NCBI RefSeq assembly: GCF_001422375.1 | Contig: NZ_LMMU01000001.1 | Coordinates: forward strand, 1,342,228 to 1,406,227 | DNA length: 64,000 bases | Source: Methylobacterium sp. Leaf99 | Lineage (GTDB): Bacteria > Pseudomonadota > Alphaproteobacteria > Rhizobiales > Beijerinckiaceae | Direction of reading: 5' to 3' | Shown here: one piece after another, positions 33,582 through 44,042 of the stretch | How positions within the stretch are numbered: position 1 is the stretch's first letter | How the letters are laid out: every line of letters begins with the position of its first letter | Position numbers and translations under genes: made by a program | Notes under the pieces: model-generated | The model's input: only the letters and a program-made list of their open reading frames with translations | What the model was told of the DNA's origin: nothing | Databases searched by the model: none

Positions 33582-35255
33582 TCAGACTTCCACCACCTGC
33601 ACGTGGCAGGCGGGCTTCTTGCCCCAGGTCTCGTTGACGCCCGAGCGGATCGCCCGATCGACGGCCTTCTCGACGGCCTCCGCATCCCGGCGCTTGACCT
33701 TGGACAGGCCGGAGAGGGTCCGGGACACGCACTCGATCACCACGTCCAGCATCGGCTGGCCGTTGCGGCCGCGATTGGGCAGGCCGATGATGTCGATGGC
33801 CGGCTCGCCCAGGACCTCGCCCTGCTCGTCGATGGCGATGGCGACGGAGACGAGACCGGCCTGCGCGAGCTTGCGGCGCTCGGGGATCGCCCGGTCCTTG
33901 GCGTCGATGAGGATGTTGCCGTCCTTGAACAGGCGGCCGGCCTTGACGGTGTCGACGATCTCCGGCGTGCCGGGGGCGAGGCGCACGACGCTGCCGTTGC
34001 GGGCCTTGACGATGTTCGGCACGCCCTGGGCCCGGGCGAAGCGCGCGTGCTCGTCGAGGTGCAGGGCCTCGCCGTGGACGGGGATCGCCGTCTGCGGACG
34101 GGTCCAGGCGTACATTTCGGCCATCTCGTCGCGCCGGGGATGGCCCGAGACGTGAACGAGCTTGGTGCGGTCGGTGACCACTTCGATGCCGGCGTTGATG
34201 AGGTCGTTGATGATCGCCCCGACAGCCCGCTCGTTGCCCGGAATGGCGCGGGACGAGAAGATCACCCGGTCGCCGGCGGCCAGGGTCACGTCGGGATGAT
34301 CGTCGCGCGAGACGCGGGCCAGCGCCGCCCGCTCCTCGCCCTGCGAGCCGGTGAGCAGGCATACCACCTTGTCGCGGGGCAGGTAGCCGTAGGCATCGGC
34401 GGAACGGAACTCCGGCAGGCCATCGAGGAAGCCGCATTCGCGGGCGACGCCGATGACCCGGTCCATGGCACGACCGACGGCCACGACCTCGCGGCCGCAG
34501 GCCTGGGCGGCCTCGGCCACGGCGCGCATGCGCGCCACGTTGGAGGCGAAGGTGGTGACGGCGACGCGGTGCGGCGCCTCCGAGATCAGCTCGCGCAGGG
34601 TGGCGGCGACCTCGGCCTCGCTCGGGGAACGTCCCTCGCGAACCACGTTGGTCGAATCGCTGATCATGGCGAGGATACCCTCGTCGCCCAGCGCCCGGAA
34701 CGTGGCCTCGGAGGTCACGTCGCCGAGGATCGGGGTCGGATCGAGCTTCCAGTCGCCGGTGTGGAGCAGCAGGCCGTGGGGCGTGCGGATCGCCACCGCG
34801 TTCGACTCGGGGATCGAGTGCGAGACCGGGATGTACTCGATGTCGAAGGGACCAAGCTGGACCCGGCGCCCGGCCTGGATCTCCTTGAGCACGACCTTCG
34901 GGGCACCCGGCTCGCTCAGGCGGCGGGCCTCGAGCAGGTTCTTGGCGAAGCGCGTGGCGTAGACCGGCGCCTTGAGCTTCGGCCAAAGCTCACCGATGGC
35001 GCCGATATGATCCTCGTGCGCGTGGGTGATGAAAATCCCCAGCAGATCGTCCTTGCGCTCCTCAATGAAGCTCAGATCCGGAAACATCAGGTCGATGCCG
35101 GGAAAGCCCTCTTCCCCGGCGAAGCCCATGCCACAATCGACCATGATCCACTTGCGGCGCTTGGCCGGCCCGAAGCCGTACAATGCCGCGTTCATGCCGA
35201 TCTCGCCCACGCCGCCGAGCGGCACGAAGACGAGTTCGTCTTGCCCTGTCGTCAT
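33582..35255 (-). CDS. rnj: ribonuclease J
   Basis: A 557-residue metallo-beta-lactamase/beta-CASP ribonuclease with 5'-3' exonuclease and endonuclease activity in RNA maturation and decay. It has FVPLGGVGEIGMN near the start, the metal motif THAHEDHIGAI near residue 80, SHSIPESNAV, ISDSTN, and VHVSGHPRRDEMAEMYAW. ATG at 35255 follows GGTGAAG; GTG two codons upstream is an alternative. It follows birA by 13 bases in the nuo super-operon. Confidence 0.94.
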   Translation of the reverse strand: MTTGQDELVFVPLGGVGEIGMNAALYGFGPAKRRKWIMVDCGMGFAGEEGFPGIDLMFPDLSFIEERKDDLLGIFITHAHEDHIGAIGELWPKLKAPVYATRFAKNLLEARRLSEPGAPKVVLKEIQAGRRVQLGPFDIEYIPVSHSIPESNAVAIRTPHGLLLHTGDWKLDPTPILGDVTSEATFRALGDEGILAMISDSTNVVREGRSPSEAEVAATLRELISEAPHRVAVTTFASNVARMRAVAEAAQACGREVVAVGRAMDRVIGVARECGFLDGLPEFRSADAYGYLPRDKVVCLLTGSQGEERAALARVSRDDHPDVTLAAGDRVIFSSRAIPGNERAVGAIINDLINAGIEVVTDRTKLVHVSGHPRRDEMAEMYAWTRPQTAIPVHGEALHLDEHARFARAQGVPNIVKARNGSVVRLAPGTPEIVDTVKAGRLFKDGNILIDAKDRAIPERRKLAQAGLVSVAIAIDEQGEVLGEPAIDIIGLPNRGRNGQPMLDVVIECVSRTLSGLSKVKRRDAEAVEKAVDRAIRSGVNETWGKKPACHVQVVEV

Positions 35256-35268
35256 CTTCACCTAAACC

Positions 35269-36048
35269 TCAAGCCGCCGTCGCGGCCGTACCCAGATGCA
35301 CCTCGCCCGCCGTCACGGTCCGTCGCGTTCCATCCTCCGATCGGACGACGAGCCGCCCCGCCCCGTCGATCGTCTCGAAAATTCCTTGCACGCGGGTGTC
35401 GCCGGTCTGAACGGTCACCGTCGCGCCGAGTCCGGCCGCATCGGCAATCCAGCGTTCGCGGATCCTTACGAATCCCCGGCCACGGTCCCACACTCGCGCG
35501 GCGTCGACGATCCCGTCCGTCAGACGGACGAACAGATCCTCGGCGCGCGTGGCGTGCCGCAACTGCCTGAGGCACGTAGCCGGATAAGGCAAGCCCTCCG
35601 GTGCCGCAGCGACGTTGACGCCGAAGCCCATGACCACGCAGCGGCGCCCGCCGGCAAGGGTCTCGGCCTCCAGAAGCAGGCCGGCGAGCTTGGCGCCCGA
35701 GGCCAGGATGTCGTTGGGCCACTTCAGGGTGACACCGCCGACTCCCGCGCCGTGAAGGGCGGCCATCAGCCCGACACCGGCGACGAAGCCGAGGGTCGGC
35801 ACCAGGGCCGGGTCGACGTCCTGCACCGGCCAGAGCAGGCTGGCGGTGAGGTTGCCGGGCAGGGAGGCCCAGCCGTTGCCGCGCCGGCCACGCCCGGAGG
35901 TCTGGCGATGGGCCACCACCCAGAGGGGTCCGGCCTCGCCATCGCGCGCCCGCTCCAGGGCCTCCGTGTTGGTGGAGCCGAGGCTGTCGTGGACGTGCAG
36001 CCGGTGTCCGTCCGCCCGCGCCAGGGCTCCGAGGCGGTAGCCGCTCAA
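35269..36048 (-). CDS. birA: biotin-[acetyl-CoA-carboxylase] ligase
   Basis: A 259-residue biotin protein ligase without the amino-terminal DNA-binding domain, so an enzyme only. It has LGSTNTEALERAR, RQTSGRGRRGNGWAS (biotinyl-AMP loop), LKWPNDILASGAKLAGLLLE and VVMGFGVNV. It attaches biotin to carboxylase carrier proteins. The start is TTG at 36048, ten bases after the nuoN stop, with GAGG upstream. The position right after nuoN is conserved in Rhizobiales. Confidence 0.92.
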   Translation of the reverse strand: MSGYRLGALARADGHRLHVHDSLGSTNTEALERARDGEAGPLWVVAHRQTSGRGRRGNGWASLPGNLTASLLWPVQDVDPALVPTLGFVAGVGLMAALHGAGVGGVTLKWPNDILASGAKLAGLLLEAETLAGGRRCVVMGFGVNVAAAPEGLPYPATCLRQLRHATRAEDLFVRLTDGIVDAARVWDRGRGFVRIRERWIADAAGLGATVTVQTGDTRVQGIFETIDGAGRLVVRSEDGTRRTVTAGEVHLGTAATAA

Positions 36049-36058
36049 GGCGCGGACC

Positions 36059-37513
36059 TCAGGACCCGGCGAACAGGGATTTGGCGGCCGCGCCCGCAGC
36101 CCCCACCAGGGGCGCCGGCACCAGCACGAACAGGATCACGACGGCGCTGGAGAGGCCGAGAACGATGCGCAGGCCCGGCGCCATGGGGTCGTAGGGAGCG
36201 AGCGGCTCGTCGAAGTACATCACCTTGACGAGGCGCAGGTAGTAGAACGCCCCGACCACGCTGGTGACCACGCCGATGATGGCGAGCGCCACGAGGTTGG
36301 CCTCGATGGCCGCGGCGAAGACGTAGAACTTGGCGAAGAACCCGGCGAGGGGCGGGATGCCGGCGAGCGAGAACATCATCGCGGCCAGACAAAACGCCAG
36401 GACGGGATGGGTGCGCGACAGGCCGGACAGGTCGTCCACGGTCTCGAACATCTGGCCGCCGCGGCGCAGGGACAGGATCACCGCGAAGGCGCCGAGCGTC
36501 ATGGCGAGGTAGATGATCATGTAGATCACCACGCCGCTGATGCCGGCCTGCGAACTCGCCGCCAGGCCGACGAGGGCGTAGCCGACGTTGCCGATGGAGG
36601 AATACGCCATCAGGCGCTTGATGGAGCGCTGGCCGATGGCCGCGAACGAGCCGAGCGCCATGGAGGCGATGGCCACGAACACGATGATCTGCTGCCAGAC
36701 CGCCGTCACGTCCGGGAAGGCGCCGATGAAGATCCGCACGGTCATGGCCATGGCGGCCATCTTCGGCGCCGAGGCGAAGAACGCGGTCACCGGCGTCGGC
36801 GAGCCCTCGTAGACGTCCGGCGTCCACATGTGGAACGGCACCGCCGCGAGCTTGAAGGCGACGCCGGCGGCCACGAACACGATGCCGAGGACGAGGCCGA
36901 AGCCGACATTCGCGTCGTTCAGGGCGGCGACGATGCCGGGGAACGAGACCGTGCCGGTAAACCCGTAGACGAGGGACGAGCCGTAGAGCAGCATGCCCGA
37001 GGACAGCGCGCCGAGGACGAAATACTTCAGCCCGGCTTCCGTCGATTTCAGGTTGTCGCGGTGGAACGCCGCGATGACGTAGGCGGCGAGCGACTGCAGT
37101 TCGAGGCCGAGATAGAGGGAGATCAGGTCATTGGCCGAGGCCATGACCAGCATGCCGAGGGTGCACAGGACGATGAGGATCGGAAACTCGAACCGGTCGA
37201 TGCGCTCGCGCTGGAAGTAGTCGCGCGAGAGCAGGATCGAGGCGGCGGAGCCCAGCAGGATCAGGGCCTTCATCACCTTCGAGAAGCCATCGACGATGAA
37301 CGAGCCGTTGAGGGTCGTCACCTTCGTGCCCGGCTGGGACATGACCACGAACAGCGCCAGGATCAGCAGCAGCAGGGCGCCGACATTGACGCCCTCGGCG
37401 GAGCGCTCGCCCCGGAACGACCCGTAAAGGATCAGGACGAGGACGCCGACGCCGAGGATCAGCTCCGGCAGAGCGGGCCAGAGCGCGGGAAGGACGGATT
37501 GGGCGACGGTCAT
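36059..37513 (-). CDS. nuoN: NADH-quinone oxidoreductase subunit N
   Basis: A 484-residue antiporter-like subunit of complex I with about 14 helices. Conserved stretches include LYLGLELQSLAAYVIAAFHR with the key Glu, AAGVAFKLAAVPFHMWTPDV and QRSIKRLMAYSSIGNVGYAL. It takes part in proton pumping in the inner membrane. It is the last nuo gene, 13 bases after nuoM. Confidence 0.95.
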   Translation of the reverse strand: MTVAQSVLPALWPALPELILGVGVLVLILYGSFRGERSAEGVNVGALLLLILALFVVMSQPGTKVTTLNGSFIVDGFSKVMKALILLGSAASILLSRDYFQRERIDRFEFPILIVLCTLGMLVMASANDLISLYLGLELQSLAAYVIAAFHRDNLKSTEAGLKYFVLGALSSGMLLYGSSLVYGFTGTVSFPGIVAALNDANVGFGLVLGIVFVAAGVAFKLAAVPFHMWTPDVYEGSPTPVTAFFASAPKMAAMAMTVRIFIGAFPDVTAVWQQIIVFVAIASMALGSFAAIGQRSIKRLMAYSSIGNVGYALVGLAASSQAGISGVVIYMIIYLAMTLGAFAVILSLRRGGQMFETVDDLSGLSRTHPVLAFCLAAMMFSLAGIPPLAGFFAKFYVFAAAIEANLVALAIIGVVTSVVGAFYYLRLVKVMYFDEPLAPYDPMAPGLRIVLGLSSAVVILFVLVPAPLVGAAGAAAKSLFAGS

Positions 37514-37526
37514 CGGATCGAAGCTT

Positions 37527-39047
37527 TCAGCGCGCGACGGGCGGAAGGGCGGCCGCCGTCTGCGTGTTCGAGAGCGCGGTCTTCATGCTTTGCATCAACG
37601 CCTCCGTCGAGGGGGCGAAGGTATCGAGGATCGGGGCCGGGTGGACCCCGTAATAGATCGTCAGGGCGACGAGCGGCGCGATGATGATCTTTTCGCGCAG
37701 ATCGAGGTCGAGGATGCCCTGGAGGTTGGGCTTCTCGAGCTTGCCGTAGATCACCCGGGCATAGAGCCACAGGGCGTAGCCGGCCGACAGGATGATGCCG
37801 AACACCGAGAAGAACGCCACCGTGGGGTTGGCCTTGAAGGCGCCCATCATGGCCAAAAACTCGCCGACGAAGCCCGACGTGCCGGGCAGGCCGACATTGG
37901 CCATGGTGAACACCATCATGGCCGCCGCGTAGAGGGGCATGCGCTTCACGAGGCCGCCATAGGCTGCGATCTCGCGGGTGTGCATCCGATCGTAGACCAC
38001 GCCGACGCAGAGGAAGAGCGCACCCGAGACGATACCGTGGGAGATCATCAGGAACAGGGCGCCCTGGATGCCCTGCTCGTTGAGGGTGAACAGGCCGAGG
38101 GTCACGAAGCCCATATGCGCTACGGACGAGTAGGCGATGAGCTTCTTGATGTCCGTCTGCATCAACGCGATCAGCGATGTGAAGATGATCGCGATGACCG
38201 AGAGGGCGAACACCATCGGGGCAAAAGCCTGGCTCGCATCGGGGAACATCGGCAGGGAGATGCGGATGAAGCCGTAGCCGCCCATCTTGAGGAGGATACC
38301 GGCCAGGATCACCGACCCGGCGGTGGGCGCCTCGACGTGGGCGTCGGGCAACCAGGTGTGGACCGGCCACATGGGCATCTTCACCGCGAAGGAGGCGAAG
38401 AAGGCGAGCCACAGCCAGGTCTGCATCCCCGTGGGGAAGCGGGTGTGCAGCAGGGTCGGGATGTCGGTGGTGCCGGCATGCCAGTACATCGCCATGATGG
38501 CAAGCAGCATCAGCACAGAGCCGAGCAGGGTGTAGAGGAAGAACTTGAAGCTCGCGTAGATACGCCGCTTGCCGCCCCAGATGCCGATGATAAGGAACAT
38601 CGGGATCAGGCCTGCTTCGAAGAACAGGTAGAACAGCACCAGGTCGAGGGCCTGGAACACGCCGATCATCGTCGTCTCGAGGACGAGGAAGGCGACGTAA
38701 TATTCCTTCACCCGCTTGTCGATGGAGAGCCACGACGCGCCGATGCAGAACGGCATCAGAAACGTGGTGAGCAGGATCAGCGGCATCGAGAAGCCGTCGA
38801 CGCCGAGCTTGAACCGGATCGAGTCCGTCAGCCACGCGTGGGACTCGATGAGCTGGAAGCTCGACGTAGTCGCGTCGAACCGGCTCCAGGCCACGAGGGA
38901 CAGGAGGAAGGTCAGGAGCGTGGTGGCGAGGGCCGCCCAGCGTGCGTTGCGCTTCGAAGCCTCCGTGTCATCCCCGAGGGTGAGGATGAAGGCCGCGCCG
39001 CACAGGGGCACGATCAGGAGGCCGGAGAGGATTCCGAGGCCGAACAT
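37527..39047 (-). CDS. nuoM: NADH-quinone oxidoreductase subunit M
   Basis: A 506-residue antiporter-like proton-pumping subunit. It has [20 protein letters not shown] (with the conserved Glu), [20 protein letters not shown] and [19 protein letters not shown]. Typical length. It is separated from nuoL by 113 bases that hold a long inverted repeat, the only sizeable structured gap late in the operon. Confidence 0.95.
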   Translation of the reverse strand: MFGLGILSGLLIVPLCGAAFILTLGDDTEASKRNARWAALATTLLTFLLSLVAWSRFDATTSSFQLIESHAWLTDSIRFKLGVDGFSMPLILLTTFLMPFCIGASWLSIDKRVKEYYVAFLVLETTMIGVFQALDLVLFYLFFEAGLIPMFLIIGIWGGKRRIYASFKFFLYTLLGSVLMLLAIMAMYWHAGTTDIPTLLHTRFPTGMQTWLWLAFFASFAVKMPMWPVHTWLPDAHVEAPTAGSVILAGILLKMGGYGFIRISLPMFPDASQAFAPMVFALSVIAIIFTSLIALMQTDIKKLIAYSSVAHMGFVTLGLFTLNEQGIQGALFLMISHGIVSGALFLCVGVVYDRMHTREIAAYGGLVKRMPLYAAAMMVFTMANVGLPGTSGFVGEFLAMMGAFKANPTVAFFSVFGIILSAGYALWLYARVIYGKLEKPNLQGILDLDLREKIIIAPLVALTIYYGVHPAPILDTFAPSTEALMQSMKTALSNTQTAAALPPVAR

Positions 39048-39075
39048 CTAGCGGGCGCTCCCGTTCTTAGTGTCT

Positions 39076-39141
39076 CTCACAAAACTCCCGCTGCCCGTTG
39101 GTCGCAGAGCGAGAACCGTCGGGGATCGGGAGTTTTGTGAG
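39076..39141. repeat. 15-bp perfect inverted repeat between nuoL and nuoM
   Basis: CTCACAAAACTCCCG (39076-39090) and its exact reverse complement CGGGAGTTTTGTGAG (39127-39141), with a 36-base loop, lie entirely in the nuoL-nuoM gap. In the transcript this would form a stable long-loop hairpin. There is no T-run typical of a terminator beyond the arm. It could be an RNA processing or stability element, or a relic of a small mobile repeat. Confidence 0.8.
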
Positions 39142-39160
39142 GCACTCTTATCCGCGACCA

Positions 39161-41239
39161 TCAGTGTCCGGCCTTGGGCAGGCCGGTGAGCATGTACCAG
39201 CTGATGAAGCCGGCGACACCAACGAGCATGACGAAGGCGTAGTGGTAGACGTAACCAGTCTGGAGCCGGACGACGCCGCGGGTGACGTCCATCACCCGGG
39301 TGGCGATGCCGTCCGGGCCCATCCCGTCGATGACCCGGCCGTCGCCCTCCTTCCAGAGAAACTTTCCAAAATCCTTGGCCGGCCGGACGAAGATCCGGTC
39401 GTAGAGTTCGTCGAAGTACCACTTGTTGAGGAGGAACCGGTACAGGCTCGGCTGCTGCGCGGCGAGCTGGCCGGGTAGTTCCGGCCTGCGGATATACATC
39501 CAGAACGCCAATACGAAGCCGATCAGCATCATGATGAAGGGGGAATAGGCCACCAGCGCCGGCACCGAGTGGATGTCGTGCATGATGTGGTTGTCGGGGC
39601 CACGACCGAGGGAATGCCCCCAGAACTTGTCCATGCCCTCGCCGATGAAGCGGTTCTTGAAGATCAGGCCGGCGAACAGGGCGCCGAAGGCGAGGATGGC
39701 GAGGGGGATCGTCATCACCAGGGGGCTCTCATGCGGCGTGTGCGCATGGTCGTGGTGCTCGATGGCGCTGTGCGAGGCCGGCTCGGCGTCGTGGCCGTGG
39801 TCATCGTGGGCGACGCCCTCGTGATGACCCGGTGCACCGTCGGCCTGCGCGCTCACGGCGTGGGCGTCATGGTGTGCAGCACCGTGATTTGCCCAGCGCG
39901 CCGGTCCCTCGAAGGTCATGAAGAACAGGCGCCAGGAATAGAACGAGGTCATGAGGGCGGCGATGACGGTGGCGAGGAACGCCAGCGTGTGGCCCGGCCG
40001 GGTCGAGGCGTAGGCGGCCTCGATGATCGCATCCTTCGAGTAGTAGCCGGCGGTGAACGGGAACCCGATGAGGGCCAGCGTGCCGATGGTCATCATCGCC
40101 GTGGTGAACGGGATGTAGCGGCGCAGATTGCCCATGTTCCGCATGTCCTGCTCATGATGCATCGCGTGGATGACCGAGCCGGCGCCGAGGAACAGCAAAG
40201 CCTTGAAGAAGGCGTGGGTGAAAAGGTGGAACACGGCGGCCGAGTAGGCGCCGACGCCGAGGGCCACGAACATGTAGCCGAGCTGCGAGCAGGTCGAATA
40301 CGCGATCACACGCTTGATGTCGTTCTGCACCAGACCGACCGTGGCGGCGAAGAACGCCGTGATGCCGCCGATGACGGTGACGACGACGAGGGCGTTGGGG
40401 GCGAGTTCGAAGATCGGCGACAGGCGCGCCACCATGAACACGCCCGCCGTCACCATGGTGGCGGCGTGGATGAGGGCGGAGACCGGGGTCGGTCCCTCCA
40501 TGGCGTCGGGCAGCCAGGTGTGGAGCAGGAACTGCGCCGACTTGCCCATGGCGCCCATGAACAGGAGCAGGCAGGCGAGGGTCCAGGCGCTCCAGTCGTA
40601 GCCGAGGAAGTGGAAGGTCGCGTCCTTGATCTCGGGCGCGCGGGCGAAGATGCCGTCGAAGGCGACGGAGCCGGTGAGCACGAAGACGAGGAAGATGCCG
40701 AGCGAGAAGCCGAAATCGCCGACGCGGTTGACGATGAAGGCCTTCATGGCGGCGGCGTTGGCCGAAGGCTTCTCGTACCAGAACCCGATGAGCAGGTAGG
40801 AGGCGAGGCCGACGCCCTCCCAGCCGAAGAACATCTGCACGAGGTTGTCGGCCGTCACCAGCATCAGCATGGCGAAGGTGAACAGCGACAGGTAGGCGAA
40901 GAAGCGCGGCCGATGCGGGTCTTCGGCCATGTAGCCGATGGAGTAGAGGTGGACGAGGGTCGAGACCGAGGTCACCACCACCAGCATCACGGCGGTGAGC
41001 GTGTCGATGCGGAAGGCCCAATCGACCACGAGGTCGCCAGCGGTGAACCAGGTGGCGACCTGGACCCGCGTGGCGTGCTCCGTGCCCGGGATTTCCAGGA
41101 ACACGCCCCAGGAGAGGAGCGCCGAGAAGGCGAGGAAGCCGGTGGTGATGGCCTCGCACACCTTGGGGCCGAGCTGGCGGCCGAACAGGCCCGCGAGCAG
41201 GGCGCCCATGAGCGGGAAGAAGACGATCGCGTGATACAT
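39161..41239 (-). CDS. nuoL: NADH-quinone oxidoreductase subunit L
   Basis: A 692-residue antiporter-like subunit with the long carboxy-terminal lateral helix. Conserved parts are [40 protein letters not shown] and [20 protein letters not shown]. Between the helices near residues 449-506 it has a His-rich loop with about 15 histidines ([31 protein letters not shown]), longer than in E. coli NuoL. It is the distal proton pump of complex I. Confidence 0.95.
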   Translation of the reverse strand: MYHAIVFFPLMGALLAGLFGRQLGPKVCEAITTGFLAFSALLSWGVFLEIPGTEHATRVQVATWFTAGDLVVDWAFRIDTLTAVMLVVVTSVSTLVHLYSIGYMAEDPHRPRFFAYLSLFTFAMLMLVTADNLVQMFFGWEGVGLASYLLIGFWYEKPSANAAAMKAFIVNRVGDFGFSLGIFLVFVLTGSVAFDGIFARAPEIKDATFHFLGYDWSAWTLACLLLFMGAMGKSAQFLLHTWLPDAMEGPTPVSALIHAATMVTAGVFMVARLSPIFELAPNALVVVTVIGGITAFFAATVGLVQNDIKRVIAYSTCSQLGYMFVALGVGAYSAAVFHLFTHAFFKALLFLGAGSVIHAMHHEQDMRNMGNLRRYIPFTTAMMTIGTLALIGFPFTAGYYSKDAIIEAAYASTRPGHTLAFLATVIAALMTSFYSWRLFFMTFEGPARWANHGAAHHDAHAVSAQADGAPGHHEGVAHDDHGHDAEPASHSAIEHHDHAHTPHESPLVMTIPLAILAFGALFAGLIFKNRFIGEGMDKFWGHSLGRGPDNHIMHDIHSVPALVAYSPFIMMLIGFVLAFWMYIRRPELPGQLAAQQPSLYRFLLNKWYFDELYDRIFVRPAKDFGKFLWKEGDGRVIDGMGPDGIATRVMDVTRGVVRLQTGYVYHYAFVMLVGVAGFISWYMLTGLPKAGH

Positions 41240-41377
41240 CGCTGGCTTGTCCGGCCTCCTGGGTCGTGGCTGACCCCGCGCCGCGCGCGGAGCCTCGCGA
41301 ACGAGCCCTGTCTTCGTGTCACCGCCCGGACCCGGGTTCTGCCCGGTCCCGCTCGAGTCAGATCGTCGTGATGCGCG

Positions 41378-41683
41378 TCAGCCCTTCATCATGTTCACGT
41401 CCTCGACCGCGATGGAGCCGCGGTTGCGGAAGAACACGACGAGGATGGCGAGTCCGATGGCGGCCTCGGCCGCCGCCACGGTCAGCACGAACAGGGCGAA
41501 GACCTGGCCCGTGATGTCGTTGAGATGCGTCGAGAACGCCACGAGATTGATGTTCACCGCGAGGAGGATGAGCTCCACGGACATCAGGATGACGATGACG
41601 TTCTTGCGGTTGATGAAGATGCCGAGCACCCCGAGGGTGAACAGGATCGCGGCGACGGTCAGGTAATGGCTCAGGCCGATCAT
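41378..41683 (-). CDS. nuoK: NADH-quinone oxidoreductase subunit K
   Basis: A 101-residue three-helix subunit. It has [20 protein letters not shown] and [12 protein letters not shown] with the conserved membrane glutamates of the proton-translocating E-channel, and ends in a helix with [20 protein letters not shown]. The start ATG is at 41683, 25 bases after nuoJ. A 138-base gap separates it from nuoL; I see no gene in it. Confidence 0.95.
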   Translation of the reverse strand: MIGLSHYLTVAAILFTLGVLGIFINRKNVIVILMSVELILLAVNINLVAFSTHLNDITGQVFALFVLTVAAAEAAIGLAILVVFFRNRGSIAVEDVNMMKG

Positions 41684-41708
41684 CGGATGGGTCTCCCGTA
41701 ATCCGCCA

Positions 41709-42329
41709 TCAGACTTCCACGCCCTGGCGCGAGGGCACCTTGCGGGTCTCGACGGCGTCCGACTGGGTGCGGGCGTTCTGCACGGAGATGTTCTGGCGCT
41801 TGACGCCGGGGCGGTCGCGCAGGGTGAGCACGATGGCGCCGATCATCGCCGTCAGCAGGATCATGCCGGCGAGCTGGAAGTAGAAGACGTAGTCCGTGTA
41901 CAGCACCCGGCCCAAAGCCTGAGTGTTGGTGACACCTTCGGAACTGGCGAGCGGCCCCAGCGGAGCCTGGAGCAGGTCGGGGGCGATGCTCCACGAGCCG
42001 ACGACGAGGATGAGTTCGATGAGGAAGATCGCCCCGATGAGCGCGCCGACGGGCAGGTAGCGCTGAAAGCCCTGGCGCAGCTGGGCGAAATCCACATCGA
42101 GCATCATCACGACGAACAGGAACAGCACCGCGACGGCGCCGACATAGACCACCACGAGGATCATCGCGAGGAATTCGGCGCCCATCATCACGAACAGGCC
42201 GGCGGCGTTCACGAAGGCGAGGATGAGATACAGCACCGAGGCCACGGGATTGCGCGAGGCGATCACCATGAAGCCCGAGGCGACGGTCACGCCGGCGAAC
42301 AGGTAGAAGAAGGCTGCGGCTGCACTCAT
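41709..42329 (-). CDS. nuoJ: NADH-quinone oxidoreductase subunit J
   Basis: A 206-residue five-helix subunit. It starts [20 protein letters not shown] and has the conserved [20 protein letters not shown] containing the pi-bulge helix. The carboxy-terminal tail is polar. ATG at 42329 matches the family; the longer frame to 42419 is upstream sequence. It follows a 166-base gap after nuoI that holds no recognisable gene. Confidence 0.94.
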   Translation of the reverse strand: MSAAAAFFYLFAGVTVASGFMVIASRNPVASVLYLILAFVNAAGLFVMMGAEFLAMILVVVYVGAVAVLFLFVVMMLDVDFAQLRQGFQRYLPVGALIGAIFLIELILVVGSWSIAPDLLQAPLGPLASSEGVTNTQALGRVLYTDYVFYFQLAGMILLTAMIGAIVLTLRDRPGVKRQNISVQNARTQSDAVETRKVPSRQGVEV

Positions 42330-42495
42330 GCGATTGTGGAGATCAGCCGTCCCGAGGACAGCCCCTTCTGCCGTTGATTCGTCCATGGCCCGTGCGGGCC
42401 GCCCGCTGGGTTGGTGCAAGCCGTCCGCAGGGTAAGACAGGCCGCCCGTCTATAGAACCCGACCCTGCGGTGCACAACCGCGGAGCCGTCGTGTC

Positions 42496-42984
42496 TCACC
42501 GGTAAGGCGCGTCCACGGCGAGGTTGCGCGCGATCTCACGCTCCCAGCGGTCGCCGTTCAGGAGAAGCTTGTCCTTGTCGTAGAGAAGCTCCTCGCGGGT
42601 CTCCACGGAGAACTCGAGGTTCGGCCCCTCGACGATGGCATCGACGGGGCAGGCCTCCTGGCACATGCCGCAATAGATGCACTTCACCATGTCGATGTCG
42701 TAGCGCGTGGTGCGCCGGGTGCCGTCGTTGCGGCGCGGACCGGCCTCGATGGTGATGGCCTGGGCCGGGCAGATCGCCTCGCACAGCTTGCAGGCGATGC
42801 AGCGCTCTTCGCCGTTGGGATAGCGGCGCAGGGCGTGCTCCCCCCGGAAGCGCGGCCCCCGGTGCCCCATCTCGAACGGGTAGTTGATGGTGGCCTTCGG
42901 CTTGAAGAAGTAGCGCATGGCGAGGGCGAACCCCGTCACGAACTCCTTCAGGAGAAGACCCTTGGCGACCTGATCGAGCTTCAT
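42496..42984 (-). CDS. nuoI: NADH-quinone oxidoreductase subunit I
   Basis: A 162-residue ferredoxin-like subunit carrying clusters N6a and N6b. The two 4Fe-4S motifs are [16 protein letters not shown] and [16 protein letters not shown]. It relays electrons towards NuoB in the quinone-reducing arm. It starts 24 bases after nuoH. Confidence 0.96.
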   Translation of the reverse strand: MKLDQVAKGLLLKEFVTGFALAMRYFFKPKATINYPFEMGHRGPRFRGEHALRRYPNGEERCIACKLCEAICPAQAITIEAGPRRNDGTRRTTRYDIDMVKCIYCGMCQEACPVDAIVEGPNLEFSVETREELLYDKDKLLLNGDRWEREIARNLAVDAPYR

Positions 42985-43008
42985 GCTGCGATCTCCAGTT
43001 GGGTGATG

Positions 43009-44031
43009 TCAGGCGCCCGGCGCGAGACCGGTGAGCTTGAGGACGAAGGCGACGACGACGACGGAGATCAGCGAGAGTGGGAGGAACACCTTCCACCCGA
43101 GCCGCATGAGCTGGTCGTAGCGGTAGCGGGGCACCATGGCCTTCACCATGGCGATCATGAAGAACAGGAAGCTGGCCTTGAGGGCGAACCAGATCAGGCC
43201 CGGCACCCAGGTGAAGGGCGCGAACGGGATCGGCGAGAGCCAGCCGCCGAGGAACAGCACCGTGCCGAGCGCGCACATGGTCATGATCGCCACGTACTCG
43301 CCGAGCATGAACAGCAGGTAGGGCGTCGAGGAATACTCGACCATGTAGCCCGCCACGAGCTCGGACTCGGCCTCCGGCAGATCAAAGGGGGGGCGGTTGG
43401 TCTCGGCCAAAGCCGAGATGAAGAACACGATGAACATCGGGAACAGCCACAGCCAGTACCAGCCGAGGATGCCGAGCGAGGTGTCCTGCGCCATGACGAT
43501 GCGCGAGAGGTTGAGGGAGCCGGCGCAGAGCAGCACGCAGATGATGACGAAGCCCAAGCTGACCTCGTAGGAGATCATCTGCGCCGCCGAGCGGAGCGCA
43601 CCGAGGAACGCGTATTTCGAGTTCGAGGCCCAACCGCCCATGAGCACGCCGTAGACGCCCAGGGACGAGATGGCGAAGATGTAGGTGATGCCGACGTTGA
43701 GGTCGGCCAGCGCCCAGCCCTCGGCCAGGGGAATCACCGCCCAGGCGGCGAGGGCCAGGGTGGCGAAGACCAGGGGCGCCAGCAGGAACAACGCCTTGTT
43801 GGCGCCGGCCGGAATCACCGGCTCCTTCAGGACGAACTTCAGCAGATCGGCGAAGGACTGGAACAGCCCCCATGGCCCGACGACGTTGGGGCCGCGCCGC
43901 AGCTGCACCGCCGCCCAGATCTTGCGGTCGGCGAGCAGGGCGTAGGCGATGAACACCAGCAGCAGGGCCAGGAGCACGAAGCTCTTGAAGGCCATGAGCA
44001 GGACGGCGCCGAGGACTTCCCAGAAGGTCAT
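43009..44031 (-). CDS. nuoH: NADH-quinone oxidoreductase subunit H
   Basis: A 340-residue eight-helix subunit forming the quinone-entry chamber. It has [40 protein letters not shown] (loop with the conserved acidic residues) and [23 protein letters not shown] at 44031 (MTFWEVLGA) fits the family; the frame to 44346 overlaps nuoG. It starts 11 bases after the nuoG stop. Confidence 0.95.
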   Translation of the reverse strand: MTFWEVLGAVLLMAFKSFVLLALLLVFIAYALLADRKIWAAVQLRRGPNVVGPWGLFQSFADLLKFVLKEPVIPAGANKALFLLAPLVFATLALAAWAVIPLAEGWALADLNVGITYIFAISSLGVYGVLMGGWASNSKYAFLGALRSAAQMISYEVSLGFVIICVLLCAGSLNLSRIVMAQDTSLGILGWYWLWLFPMFIVFFISALAETNRPPFDLPEAESELVAGYMVEYSSTPYLLFMLGEYVAIMTMCALGTVLFLGGWLSPIPFAPFTWVPGLIWFALKASFLFFMIAMVKAMVPRYRYDQLMRLGWKVFLPLSLISVVVVAFVLKLTGLAPGA

Positions 44032-44042
44032 CGAGACAATCC

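Noticed and set aside
33345-35570. 741-residue plus-strand open frame
   Set aside because: Antisense shadow of rnj.
39569-41371. 600-residue plus-strand open frame
   Set aside because: Antisense shadow of nuoL; it lacks any recognised motif.
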